Shown one piece after another: positions 11,283 to 22,497 of a DNA stretch of 64,000 bases. Each line of letters begins with the position of its first letter. Position 1 is the first letter of the stretch. The DNA comes from Erpobdella octoculata. Lineage: Eukaryota; Annelida; Clitellata; Hirudinida; Erpobdellidae. The notes under the pieces are model-generated. The model saw nothing but the letters and a program-made list of their open reading frames with translations, ran no database searches and had not been told where the DNA came from. Where the stretch lies: positions 17,126,549 through 17,190,548 of the forward strand of contig OZ022246.1 of NCBI GenBank assembly GCA_963978895.1, written 5' to 3'. The position numbers and the translations under genes are program-made.

Positions 11283-11515
11283 TGGTACTCGTACTCGAGT
11301 ACAACTCGAGTATCGTTTTCAAGTACTCGTACTCGAGTATCGTTTTCAAGTACTCGTACTCGAGTATCGTTTTCAAGTACTCGTACTCGAGTACAACTCG
11401 AGTATCGTTTTCAAGTACTCCTACTCGAACTTGTACTCGAAGCCTTGGTACTCGTTATTCCACTCAATACTCGTACTCGTACTCGTTATTCCACTAAGTA
11501 CTCGTACTCGCATAT
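11283..11515. repeat. TACTCG-rich subterminal array
   Basis: Repeated TACTCGTACTCGAGTATCG units separated by TTTTCAAG, degrading into plain TACTCG runs. They are probably subterminal repeats of the hAT family around them; the same motif reappears at 15155-15185. Confidence 0.8.
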
Positions 11516-11610
11516 GTGACCCCTTCTCTAAAAAAAGTTTGCTTGTTTACTAAATAATTGTTTGGCGCAATATTTCGTTTATACTTGCCGAACTCTAATA
11601 TAGCATATCT

Positions 11611-11988
11611 ATGTTTTCAGAACTGGTTAAATTCTTTGGCATCATTACTCAGTCACCCGCTGTTACTTTGGTGCCGCCATCTTGGTCACCCCCAGGGGCC
11701 AAAAAATTAAAGTTGTTTCACAAATATTCATCGGCTTTAGATGACACCTGCCTTGATGTCGATGCACAGTTGACTAGATATATTGAGATGAGGATCACTG
11801 GTGATGTGGATAATGCCCTAACGTTTTGGCAGAATCATTCCAGTAACTTTGAGAAACTGTATCACCCAGCACTTCGTGCCTTAAGTATCCCAGCTTCAAG
11901 TTCACCTGTCGAACGTGTGTTCAGCCATGGCGGAATAATTTTAAGACCCCATAGGGCTAAGAGTCGGACTGTAAACTGTCGTCGCTAA
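11611..11988 (+). pseudogene. hAT transposase C-terminal dimerisation region (family 2)
   Basis: About 125 residues ending in LYHPALRALSIPASSSPVER and VFSHGGIILRPHRAK, the conserved C-terminal block of hAT transposases. The family differs from copies A and B. The upstream catalytic core is missing, so the copy is dead. The ORF may start inside an original exon. Confidence 0.8.
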
Positions 11989-12093
11989 TTTTTCTGAAAT
12001 GTAATAGTTTTTTGATGTTGAATAAACTATTACTTTGTTGACTTTAAAAAGTACTCGCTAAACATTCCTTGTACTAGTACTGTTACTCGAGAC

Positions 12094-15000
12094 CAGTGAT
12101 ATTTCAGTTACAACTTTTCAGTTACAGTTACAGTTAAAGTTACAACATTTTTCAGTTTCAGTTAAAGTTATTTTTCCACAAACATTTTTCAGTTACTATT
12201 ACACTTATTTATTTTTAAGTTAAAGTTACAGTTAACTGTAGATTTTATACACAGCCAAAAAAAAATCTAGATTTTTTTATTTATTTACAAAATGGTAAAA
12301 CTTCGAGTTCATTTTAAAAAAAACACGAGTTTCTAGATTTTTGGAGAGCCTGTTTCTTTTTCCTGCAGTCATATCACTGCAAACCGAGAAGATGCGCTCC
12401 ACATATGCTTCTGAAGCAGGTGCAGAGATAAGGTCTTTAGCGAAGGCCGCTATTAGAGGATACACTGCCTCTGAGGCTGTCCAGAAACTTAATCCAGTTT
12501 CATTAGCAGCTAATCTTTTTGAAGCACCAAGATAGGCATTAAGTTCTTCTTCAACAGAACTTCCGTGCCTAGATTGCTTGCTCGGAGAACTGGAAGCTTG
12601 CATTTCTTGGGCAAGCCTCTTAAATCTTTTTAACGGAGGTTGGTACAATTCATCAGAAGATGAAGATGCAACACTTGCTGGCATAAATGTAGAATTTAAC
12701 ACCTGTTAAATAAATGAATAAACTATAAGACAAATCCCAAGGCCATCTAGAATTTTTACTTTTATCTACATTTTAATCATAAACCATACTTTACCTTTTC
12801 TTTGATATATGTTTTTGCAGCATCAACAAGCTTCAACATATCATCACGCATAAGGCATGCTGAAACACTTGGATCCAGTAAGCAAGCAGCTGCAGGTAAG
12901 GCATCAAATTCTGGCGATGAAGCGTCTAAAAATTTAGCAAACCTTTTTCGCAGAGACTGAAGCAACATCTGAGCCTGCAATTTTGGTAATGTTGTATCTT
13001 GGAGGTGAAGAGTTAACTCAGCTACAGCAGGAATGAGTGATGACAGAGAAAGTGTGTCAGTTTGCAGATTATCTGTCATCTCTGCAAAAGGCTGTAAGAG
13101 TTTATGTAAATCTGCAACAGATTCCCATTCTGTGTTAGTTAGAGAATCGTGTCTCAATTCTTTTAAGATTTGCTCTAAGGGAGCCCGAATCGTCAACAAT
13201 CTATCAACAACAAACAGTATTGAGTTCCACCTTGTTATACAATTCTTTACAACAACTTTTCCACACAAATTTATTAATTTTTCTTGTGCCACTGATGAGA
13301 TTTTGATAAATTTCACCAATCCTTTTACTTTACAAAACAAGGTTCGATAAGTGTTATTCTTTTCAAGTTCCTTGACAACCAGTTGTAAAGTGTGTGCAAC
13401 ACACGGTAGTCTATGCAGTTGAACAATTTCTTCTAGGGATGAGTCTTCCATAACACTGTCTTCTGTCACTGAATCAAGTGCTTCATCATCTGAATAATCA
13501 CTATCTGGCTCATTGAAATTTTCCTTTTCTATGTTAGCTACTTTTACAGCTTTGATCATGTTTGATCCATTATCTGTAACAACAAACAAGACTTTTGACC
13601 TGCTGATGTTCCAAGCTGTTAGAGTAGTAAGAAGTTTATCAGCCAACATATCCCCTGTATGTGGATGAGCAATCTGATGTAAATTCAAAACAACATGCAC
13701 TGGTTGATTTTGGGATGGACTGTAAAATGAAGCTGACACAGCCAGATATGATGCTGTCAGGCTTTTTTTAGACCAGCAGTCCATGCTTATGACAATATAT
13801 CGGGCAAGATTAAGATCTTCCTGGATACTAAAACTCATGCCACGGTGTGCTGCATTTAGGAGTTTTATCATTCCAGATGAACCTGCACAAGAATTTTTAT
13901 CTAATTTATAAAAATTAATTTAAATTAAAAAATACATTTAAACACACACTTGGCAATGAATATTTCGGATCAGTAACTGTATGGTATTCTTGAACATCCG
14001 TGTTATTTAAAAATGTAGTTGGCAGACCAGTGCTTATAAATATTTTTGTCCAAAGTTCATCTCGCAGTTTGGTCTGGGGTGCATCTTTATCCCATTTTTG
14101 CTTTTTTTTGTTCTCTCCTTGGATAAAACTTGGCAAGCTCGGTTGCGAACTGGGCGGCACTAAGAACTGTAAAAAGGTATTGATAAAAAAGTCATTCTAT
14201 ACATTTGTCAGATTATTTATTTGAATCTTCGACTTAACGGATTTTGAATCGGAAATCTGATTTCACGGAATAGTGCAAAATTCTGATTAATCGAAGTCAG
14301 AAATATTTAGATAACCGATTTTGATATCCAATATTAAGTATTACTATGTATATACTAGCTATATATATATATATATATAAATCTCGTGTCGTAGTGTTTG
14401 TGATTGAACTCCTCACTGAAAAAAAAACTAAATAACCTACCCCCTATCCTCAGACCTACCAAATGTACACAAATTTCATAAAAATCGGTTCAGCCGTTTC
14501 GGAGGAGTTTAATTAAAAAAATATTTAAAACATTTACCTGCAGTGTAGGTTGAATGAGTTGAGCGGGATGGGCATTGTCCTTTTCTTTTAATATCAGAGA
14601 ATTTGCTATTTCGTTGTGCTTGCTTTTTAAGTGATTCATCAAGTTCGTTGCATTTTTTCCTTTTAAAAAGCTACCGCAGTTTTCGATCTTGCACTTTGAC
14701 TTGTCAACTGATAGCTCATAATCGAAATATTTCCATACACTACTTTCTTGTTTTCTGCCACTATTGTTCTTGAACATTTTCTACAGAACGATCGCAACAG
14801 CACTATCAACTATCAAAAATAACAAAAGGCCGCGAATAACTAAACAGCACCATATATACTATTTGTTAGGTAACACCAAAGAACTCGATTTTTATCTTTA
14901 GATAAAAAAATAAATCTAATAATTAATTTATTTAGAAAAAAATTACCTTAAAAATATTTTTCAGTTAATAATTATTTTTGTATTATTTAACTGAATTTAT

Positions 15001-15130
15001 TATTCAGTTACTATTACAGTTAGAGTTATTTGCCGTATTTCAGTTACTATTACTATTACACTTAACTGACCGTTATTTTTCTATTATTTTCCGATTTCAG
15101 TTAGTGTTACAGTTAACTTGAATATCACTG
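12094..15130 (-). mobile_element. hAT transposon copy B, full length
   Basis: A 3037-bp element in inverse orientation to copy A with the same terminal sequences. It is flanked by a perfect 8-bp duplication CTCGAGAC (12086-12093 and 15131-15138). The length difference from A is two bases in the TA tract of intron 1, and I noted only a few substitutions. It is inserted in the TACTCG region of another hAT. Confidence 0.95.
12277..14777 (-). CDS. hAT transposase, four exons (copy B)
   Basis: The exons mirror copy A: 14538-14777, 13950-14166, 12795-13882 and 12277-12702, read right to left. The predicted product is 656 residues with an intact BED finger, RNase H-like core and C-terminal VERIFS dimerisation block. 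The only residue difference I found is Leu to Phe in VFLKMNS near the C-terminus. No stop or frameshift is visible, so either copy might encode active enzyme. The two genes are convergent, about 5.3 kb apart. Confidence 0.9.
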
Positions 15131-15380
15131 CTCGAGACCTCAGTACTCATACTCGATAACTCGATACCATGTTACTCGTACTCGTATATATATATGTATA
15201 TATCTTTGCTATATAAGTTCATTTTCCTTTCTAATGTATATAACATATGCAACTTGAATGAATAACATAAAATCGGTTCAGCCGTTTCGGAGGAGTTCAA
15301 TTTAAAACACTATGACGCGAGTTTTTTATATTATTTATATATATATATATATTTTATATATATATATATATAGATATAAG

Positions 15381-15543
15381 CAGACTTGTCCTCGAGACTT
15401 TGGTCTTGAACTCGAGTTCGTTTTTCAAGGTCTTGGTCTCAATCTCGATCTTGTGTGTTAAGGTCTCGGACTTGATCTTGGACTTGGACTTAAAAGTCTT
15501 GGTCCAAGATCAAGTCGAGACCTTAACAAGGACAACAAGTCTG
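15381..15543. mobile_element. short MITE with CAGACTTGT ends
   Basis: The left end is CAGACTTGTCCTCGAGAC, and the right end reads inversely as CAGACTTGTTGTCC. The inside consists of diverged CTCGAGAC/GTCTTGG motifs. Flanking 8-mers do not match, so the target duplication is lost or was never there. Confidence 0.45.
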
Positions 15544-15839
15544 ATTTTGCTGTTTAAAAGATTCTGACTTAATTTCAATGGAACATTTAATTCAACCATT
15601 TAAACGTGTTTACTGAACGAAGAAAATTTTTTGGCCCAAGCTCAATTTGGTGTGATGATGAAAAACTTTCTGTTAGTTAAAAAAAGGTGCTACATCGACA
15701 CATTTAATGATGATTTCAGTCATTTAAAACATTTTTGGTCTAAAATATTGTTCCTTCTATTAATTATGAATTGAAAATAAGTAAAAAAACGTTCTATGTA
15801 GTGGGAACTGCTGGCTAAAAATAAAAAATGATGACAGAT

Positions 15840-17150
15840 TGAAAGTTTTGGGCTCGTTATTTGCAAAGATATTGTGTACCAACAACTTCAACGCCAGTGG
15901 AGCGGATATTTATGGAGAACCTGGTTGGCAGCCAAACTGGCAGTGCACTTTTTATGCAGGAGCACAAATCAATAGAATTTGAACATCATTAACCAAGTTG
16001 CAGTACGTGGCAGTGCAAACAGCTATTCGTAATGACTTTAATCCTCGAATCAGTGCTGGCAAACTGTCTCAACAATAGATTGTTGATTCTTATCTCCAAG
16101 TTGAAGCAAATAATTTGAACTTTACCAGGCAACATCAAAGTAAACTTCGCGTTGAGTTATTTCAAGGGCTTGCCGATCGTATAGAAAATATAGCAATTCA
16201 CCTTGGAGTTCAAGCTTGAGTTCCGTTAATTCTCCCATCAACTTTTGAAGATTCACCAAGAAACATGACAGAAAGATGTGCAGATGCAATGTCAATATTC
16301 AGAAAGTTGGGTGCTCAGGATCTATTCATCACCTTCACAACGAACCCTAAATGGGTTGAAATTACCGAAAATTTACAGCGAGGCGAACAGGCAACCGACA
16401 GACCAGATTTAATGGCAAGAATATTCAAAATTAAGCTTAAGTTTTTCTTGCATGATGTAACAATACTTGGAGTGTTGGGAAAAGCAGTGGCATTTGTTTA
16501 TACAATTGAGTTTCAAAAGCGAGGCTTGCCACATGCACATATTTTAGTCACGCTACAAGCAGACCATAAATTCACAAGTTCAAAAAGGATCGATGAAGTA
16601 ATGTGTGCAGAAACGTATGATTTATGGACCGTGTGGCATTTCAAATACTCTTGCTCCATGTATGGAAGATGGAAAATGTAAAAAACAGTTCTCCAAACAA
16701 CTCCATGAACAAACATCACACAACGTCGATGGAAATCCACTTTATAGGCCTCGTCAGGGACTAATTGTGGTGGTGTGAGGAAAACCAATGGATAATAGAA
16801 ATGTGGTTCCATATAATCCCTATCTTCTGCTCAAGTACGAAGCAGATATAAATGTTGAAGTTTGCACATCGCTTCGTGCGGTCAAATACATTTACAAATA
16901 TATTTACAAAGGATTTGACTGTGCCAATAAGGTCATCAGAGTAGGAGAGAATCGACAGCTTAGACACGACGAAGCTGCAAATGTCATTGATGCACGCTAT
17001 GTTAGCGCACCTGAAGCAATGTGGCGCTTGATTGAGTCACCAATGCATGATCGTTCACACACCGTTGTGAGATTGCCGGTTCATTTACCACACCAACAAA
17101 TAATTTTATTTGAAGAAGGACGAGAGATAGAAGCATTAGGAGCAGCAAGC
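15840..17150 (+). pseudogene. Helitron Rep protein, broken and truncated
   Basis: Blocks typical of Helitron Rep/helicase proteins appear in order: ISAGKLSQQ.IVDSYLQVEA, LRVELFQGLADRIENIAI, LPSTFEDSPRNMTERCADAM, DLFITFTTNPKWVEI, then FQKRGLPHAHIL (the HUH metal-binding motif, about 16508-16543). VPYNPYLLLKYEADINVEV and KYIYKYIYKGFD follow, the latter holding the catalytic tyrosines (about 16888-16920). There are in-frame stops near 16076 and 16217 and frameshifts near 16610 and 16770. The PIF1-type helicase is missing because an LTR-element fragment abuts at about 17150. It is a dead rolling-circle transposon fragment. Confidence 0.85.
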
Positions 17151-18680
17151 AGTGGAAGTGGTAGGAACACCCATCCTACTATCATTTATAACCGGAAATC
17201 CTGTAATAGTCTCTTTATTATCAATGGAATCAGGAATGACAGGAAAAACAGGATTTCCTGTACTAGTCTCTTCATTATCAATGGAACCAGGAATAACAGG
17301 ATTTCCTGTACTAGTCTCTTTGTTATTAATGGAAATAGGAATAACAGGATTACAGGAATAACAGGATTTCCTGTAATAATCTCTTCGTTATTATTGGAAA
17401 TAGGAATAACAGGATTTTCTGTAATAGTCTCTTCGTTATTAACGGAAATATCTGAGACCTCTTTGGCAGGATTAACCACGCCCCCAACCGCTACCTCGTT
17501 AACCTGTACCGTTTGAACCGCTGTAACCTCCACCTCATTGTCGTTGGCAAAATCCGGCAACACTAACATTTCATTCTCTGATATTTTTGCAGGTAAGGAA
17601 TTTATTAAATCAGCATTCTCCTGAGGAACCACAACCTTATACAAAGTCTCTGCTTCAAGTCTTTCATTAAACCCAGGATGAATAATGATGGCCTCACTCA
17701 ACGTACGTACAACCGAAAAAAAGACTTTAAATTTAAGAGCAATGTTTACGGTCTCATGTGCTTTCTGCACTGGTTGTAACAGCAGCTCAACACACTCAAC
17801 GGTTTTGTGTGAACCAACCACATCGACCAACTCCAACAAGTCTTTCCTTATGCAATTAGTTTTAGCTCCGCTATCAATTAAAGCTAACTGGGTTGTTGAT
17901 TGATTAATCATCACCTCTCTAAAAGGTCGTTTATAAAATCGTTCGGTTTCGATTATAGGAGACTCATTCAAACCCATTTTAATATTTTTATTTGTAAGAG
18001 AATCATCTGGATTCATTATATGGCAACAGTTAATTTTAACATTTTTCTGGTTTGGACAATCTCTGGCAATGTGATCTATTTTCTGACAACTGTAACAAAG
18101 GGATGTTCCTTTATTACTATCCTTATTATAATTCCTAGTCGTCATTGGTTGACCACTAAAACGATGTTGATATGGTATAGGGTGATTAGCCCTTGGTTTA
18201 TAATTAGTGTTAGGATTAATATTTGGTCTACTATGAGGTGCATTCCCCCTCACGTCATTAGATCTTGTACGAGCATACTGAATGATATGACATTCATTAT
18301 CACGTACTGCCATATAATTGTCAGCTGCCTCTGCAAGTTGCTCGCAGCCTAACCATCCATCTTTCTCTAAAGTTGACAGGTGATCAAGACAACCCTGTGG
18401 CATTACCTCTTTTAACCTATCAGCACAGAGTAAATCTATTAAACTATCAAAAGAATTTACTTCTCTACTTTGTATATAATATGTTAAAGCAGTGTGTAAA
18501 TGTGACGCAAATTCTATATAGGTTTGGTTATGGATCTTCAGCATCGACAGAAAGCGTTGCCTTAATATTAAAGGACTTATCCTATATCCCAATAATAAAA
18601 TTCTCTTAAGTTCATAATAGTCTTCGAGTTGGGATGATGGTAAATGGTTAATGAGACTTCTGCCCCTCTAATTCAATTTA
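17151..18680 (-). pseudogene. LTR retrotransposon gag-protease fragment
   Basis: A long minus-strand frame (18592 down to 17186) encodes a SCAN-like gag segment (DLLCADRLKEVMPQGCLDHL), a zinc knuckle CYSCQKIDHIARDC (CCHC spacing, Gly replaced by Asp), and an aspartic protease active site ALIDSGAKTNCI. The frame continues upstream to about 18680 past one stop (LINHLPSSQLEDYYELKRIL). The C-terminal part is a tandem repeat. Reverse transcriptase, integrase and LTRs are absent. SCAN-like gag is known from Gmr1/gypsy-type elements; the exact clade is not decided here. Confidence 0.75.
17180..17450 (-). repeat. in-frame ~48-bp repeat at gag-protease C-terminus
   Basis: Five to six diverged units with GGAATAACAGGATTTCCTG. 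On the coding strand they give NNEEIITGNPVIP-type repeats in the first copies and lose the frame later. This looks like repeat expansion at a decayed 3' end. Confidence 0.75.
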
Positions 18681-18711
18681 GCCAATAAAATTTTAGGTTT
18701 TATGTTATCTT

Positions 18712-20010
18712 CTACTTCGTATGAAATGAATTGTTTCTCCATAAATTCAATTTATTTATCATGGCAATCAAACCGACTGGTGTGTTGTGGAATTTTCTAT
18801 CCCTTGTGGTGCTGGCAACGTGTTCTAACGTTTCGACTGCAGCAGCCAACGCATCAGGCTCCATTAGAAGTTTAAGTGATGCTGCTTGACAGTTCCATCT
18901 AGTGGCATCTAGTGTAGGAAAGACCCATGAGATGTAATGCAGTGCCATTAAGTCTCTGCTGACACTCAATGAAATAAGCATGACGTAGAGCACTGCCTTC
19001 AACAAAAGCTTATAGCAGCTCGATAGTTCCAAAAAAATTGCATGCTTGAGTATGGCTTTTGTTGTAAATCGAAACGGAATTGATTAAAGTTCGATTGAGG
19101 CTGTGGCTATAGCAGTGCGTAAATAATGCCGCTTGATTTTGCTCAATGATTCTGGCTTGGACTTCTTTGTTAGCACCTCACATATTGCTGCCACCGTCGT
19201 AGCCTTGCTTAACAATGTTGGTAATGTCAAGGTCATTTTTGTCTGAAACTCCAACTAATAAGTCTATCAACCCTTTGCCAGTTCAATCTCTTGTGTCGAC
19301 AATTGAAAGAAGTCGCTCCTTAATATCACATGATCCGTCTATCTTGTCGTTGACATAACACACACAGATAGAAACTTGCTCTCATCTAGCAACATGGGCT
19401 GTTTCATTCATTAGCACTGTGAAAACGCGAGCATTTCTGACTGCTTGAACGATTGCTGCTTGTATGGAACTTCCAACCAATGCGATCATTTCATTCTAAA
19501 TCTGGGGACTCAAGTAGGTAGCGTTTGATGGTGCTGTCTCTAAGTGAGTTTTTAGAACCGATTGCCCGGATTCAGCCAAATAGCCTATTAACTCAATAAA
19601 AAGCCCTGTGTTGTGACTTTTTTTGTTTATCATGGCCATGGAAGGCCCATAAAATGAACAACATTGAAAATTCGACCAACGGTACGTCGATTTTTTACCA
19701 TTTCTGCGGTTTTTGTTGACAGCCGACATTGTTGTTTGTCGGATAGCAACACATCAACTGGCTTCTGCTACACACATTTTTTGTAACCCTCAACTGCGGC
19801 CTGGTGTGTTTTTAATTCCATGTGAGAAGCAGACCCCGCTTTTGCCCAGTTGTTGAAACCATCTTTAGTGAAAGCCTGCAACGTTTTTCCAACTGACAGT
19901 AGTGTTGTGCCGAAATTGCGACAGTTGAAGCATAAAGCACAAATTGTAACGAAACTAGCTCAATAATTCTCTGTACGGCTCTATAAAAGTTGAACACAAA
20001 TTGTAACGAA
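18712..20010 (-). pseudogene. TTF-finger/DUF4371 hAT-like transposase relic
   Basis: On the minus strand, an N-terminal part with CFNCRNFGTTL and DGFNNWAKAGSASH resembles a TTF-type zinc finger. It is followed by SHNTGLFIELIGYLAESGQS, LSPQIQNEMIALVGSSIQ, an acidic-residue VLMNETAHVA block, QGYDGGSNM and CYSHSLNRTL. These are hallmarks of the DUF4371/ZMYM1-like branch of hAT transposases. Stops and frameshifts interrupt it repeatedly. A 64-bp direct duplication lies upstream at about 19930-20055. The C-terminal dimerisation block is not visible. Confidence 0.75.
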
Positions 20011-20159
20011 ACTACCTCAATAATTCTCGGAACAGCTCTATAAAAGTTGAACACACGGTCACGCTCTAAGAAATTATGATAATGTGCATGGAGTCCACAC
20101 GAGCTCTCCATGTGGCCAGTCTCTACTACTATTTTCCTCTCTTTCTTTTTTTTTCTTCA

Positions 20160-21165
20160 AGTAGACAGCTTCTAAGTTTCTTCGCTCCTTGGCATCTCTC
20201 TCTTTTAACTTAATGTTTACACAAAGTGCCATCATGGCCTTACTACGCTACTTGTTCCCACGTGTATCACTTCGTTCTTATTTCAATTCTTCTTGTTCCA
20301 CTCATGAATTTTCTGGTCACTTTTTTTGTTCATTTGCTAAACATTGTGGATTTCGGGAGTCATGGACAAATACACCAGACATTGTTCAAATTGTATCCTG
20401 AGAGCAGCGCCTTTCAGTTGTTGGATGCTGTTTTTTCCCTAGAAAAATATTTTCTTCCAACAAATGAATCATCTGTAAGAGCAGCTAATTTTCATCATCC
20501 TAATTTTGCCTTGGGGAGGAACTGGACAAAGCACTTTTACGACAACTTCTACGCTATATCTACTAAGACCAATACCCCCGACCTCTACCAGTGGTGCCTT
20601 TAGTTCAATTGGTGTAGGGTTGTTTGTCATCTTGAGCAGATTATGAGCTCGAGTTTTGATCACTACTGCTGATGCCATTTTGCTCCGATGTTTTTTATAT
20701 GTGTCCACATAAACATATCCTATCCTTGTTGCTAACATCCTCTCTGCAAAATCTTTCCAGCATTGAACCTAACCAAATGAGGTCGACTCAACATTATCAG
20801 TGAAAAATTCAACGTTATCCTGCAATAGATAAATACATATTTACATTATCAGGTAACTGTTAACTTGCTAGTTTCCTACTAGAGTGAAAAACGGTTTTTT
20901 ACTTCGGCCTAAGACAAACTGCAAGTTCTGAAACCATAAGGATTTAATTATTCTTCACATACATGGCAATTGATACAGCTTTGATCGTAAATTAGAAACA
21001 TGAATAAATATAAATAGCCCAAACGAAGTCAAACATTAAACATGCCTGGGGTCCCTTAGGATCCCAGCTTGATGCTTGAGGGCAAAGTGAATGAGGACTA
21101 CATTTAATGTTTTAAACATTGAAATTTGTTTTGAAACACTCTCTTAAATAACCATAATTTGATAG
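20160..21165. other. intron sequence with one unassigned ORF
   Basis: I see no recognisable element. A minus-strand frame (20469-20738, 89 codons) reads RAHNLLKMTNNPTPIELKAP and similar, which I do not recognise. The rest is plain AT-rich intron ending at the AG acceptor 21164-21165 of the next adaptor exon. Confidence 0.5.
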
Positions 21166-21322
21166 ATTTTCAGATCAAGTGCAGCATTTCAAAATCATGC
21201 GAGACTCTCAAGGATATCATGTTTGGAATAAAAAGTTTGAATCAATCAATGAGCTTGTCAAGTACCACAAAACCTCTTCAATCAGTCGAGCGCAAACCAT
21301 TTATTTGCAGGACATGTCAATG
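21166..21322 (+). CDS. GRB2: GRB2-like adaptor, exon for second half of SH2
   Basis: The first base completes the Lys codon of the previous exon, giving SVK then FSDQVQHFKIMRDSQGYHVW and NKKFESINELVKYHK, ISRAQTIYLQDMSM. The exon ends before GTTTGT at 21323, in phase 0. QHFK carries the conserved beta-D His. The Trp in GYHVW matches the GRB2 Trp that bends the peptide and gives pYxN preference, so that specificity is probably kept. This half is diverged from bilaterian GRB2 around GYHVWNKK. The donor phase matches the acceptor at 40186. Confidence 0.92.
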
Positions 21323-21499
21323 GTTTGTGTGTGGTTTTGAAATATTTTTAGGCAGATTTTAGTGGGTCTTTGTAAACTAAACCTTATCTGTTCTGGATTG
21401 GGATAAGTTAGTTCCTTATGCCAATTATGATTTTCTTTAGAGCTAGAAACAAAAAATTTCCATAAGTGGCACTCTTTTAACTATTTTGTCTTTATCATT

Positions 21500-21965
21500 T
21501 GGGCAGGTAGAATAGAACCATTGTTTATCCTCCTATGCGTGTCGTAAAAAGTGACTACAGGGAGGTTCGCAGGTATCTGGGTAAAACTTTCCTCCAAATT
21601 CCATAAGGGTAGCAAAACAAAGAATTTCATGCCGTCTCGGATGTCACCCGGTCAAATAAGATCCGTGCTTTCTTTTCGGGGTCTAGACTAAAGTAATAAG
21701 TTAGCTATGGCTTCAAGAAGAACAGAATTTAGATGGTTCGATTGTTTGCTTGAGAATTGGTTCTGTGAATGTTGGAATAATGAGGGGGAGAGGTGGTGAA
21801 GCCGCTGAAATGGCAGCAAGGCTTTTGTTGTCTTCAGGAGACTGACTGGAAAGGTGAGGTGCTAGAAAACTTTGTGATTATAAGTTTTTCTTGATGGCTT
21901 TTTCAGCCATCATCAGAACTCATAAAAATACAGGTACGAAGAAAAATATATAAAAGAACATTTAT
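21500..21965 (+). pseudogene. LINE 5' end with start of endonuclease
   Basis: A 5' region (GTCGTAAAAAGTGACTACAG near 21542) leads into a frame reading IGSVNVGIMRGRGGEAAEMA and GARKLCDYKFF, the N-terminus of a LINE endonuclease of the type often annotated craniofacial-development-protein-like. It lies on the plus strand, has stops and is cut off after about 70 codons. It may be the same LINE family as the minus-strand relics at 9345 and 30644. Confidence 0.65.
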
Positions 21966-22007
21966 TGCCAAAATTTGCTGTATATATATAGATATATATA
22001 TATATAT

Positions 22008-22100
22008 ATTAGGGTTGCACCGAAAACTGGCCATTTTTCCGAATCCGGTCAAATCCGGCTCTTGCCGGATTTGGAGCCGGATTTAACGTATTTATTTATT
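22008..22100 (+). mobile_element. hAT-like terminus with GCCGGATTT motifs
   Basis: TAGGGTTGCACCG plus CCGGATTT motifs. The matching inverse end, CCGGTGCAACCCT, lies at 30580-30593. Both touch TA tracts, so a target duplication cannot be tested. They are probably two separate truncated copies. Confidence 0.4.
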
Positions 22101-22120
22101 TATTTCAGTGAAATATATAC

Positions 22121-22122
<2 letters not shown>

Positions 22123-22192
<70 letters not shown>
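22123..22192. repeat. (TA)n tract at Penelope terminal repeat
   Basis: A pure TA tract directly abutting the 5' ORF segment of the PLE1 terminal repeat at 22193. Confidence 0.97.
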
Positions 22193-22197
<5 letters not shown>

Positions 22198-22316
22198 TCT
22201 TGCATATAGCGGTACGATATTTTCTTGTACGCAAACTCCATTGAATATAATTGCCCATTTTGTATTTGTTAATTTTTTTGCCAAAGACTCAAAAAGTCGA
22301 AGGGAAGCCCGTTGTT
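22193..22316. repeat. PLE1 terminal direct repeat, copy 1
   Basis: About 120 bases nearly identical to 27278-27395, beginning TTGTTTCTTGCATATAGCGG. It carries the antisense of the ORF start (KWAIIFNGVCVQEN). The outer edge is a TA tract in both copies. Confidence 0.9.
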
Positions 22317-22454
22317 GGGAAGATAGACTATTAACGAATTCCTTGTTTGCAGCCGTATTTACGTTTATTTGTAAAAAATTTAAAAAATTTAAAAAGACAG
22401 TTATGTTATAAAATAAACTAAAAGGAGTAACTTATATGTTTAAAGTAATAAACA

Positions 22455-22497
22455 GGGCTAACGCGTTTCGACAGTTAGTTTGTCATCATCAGAGCCC
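22455..22497 (-). ncRNA. hammerhead ribozyme-like motif, PLE1
   Basis: Minus strand, in order: stem I GGGCT, core CTGATGA, one extra T, stem II GACA...TGTC, core GAAA, very short stem III C-GC-G, cleavage triplet GTT, stem I AGCCC. All conserved core bases are present. Hammerheads are known in Penelope-like elements. Stem III of two base pairs suggests action as a dimer, which is my inference. Confidence 0.75.

Larger units (their letters stand above)
11268..12091 (+). mobile_element. second hAT family, truncated, interrupted by hAT copy B
   Basis: It begins with CAGAGATGTAGTACTTGG, a hAT-like end, followed by an array of TACTCG motifs, a transposase C-terminus (11611-11988) and more TACTCG/TACTAG motifs. 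Hat copy B then intervenes, and TACTCG motifs resume at 15139-15190. This shows nested insertion. No right-hand terminus could be found. Confidence 0.6.

Noticed and set aside
21890..21921. CTGATGA box plus a GATGGCT..AGCCATC hairpin on the minus strand, hammerhead-like
   Set aside because: The GAAA box is displaced by several bases and stem I does not close, and the stretch also reads as LINE endonuclease coding on the plus strand (CDYKFFLMAFSAII). Left as ambiguous.
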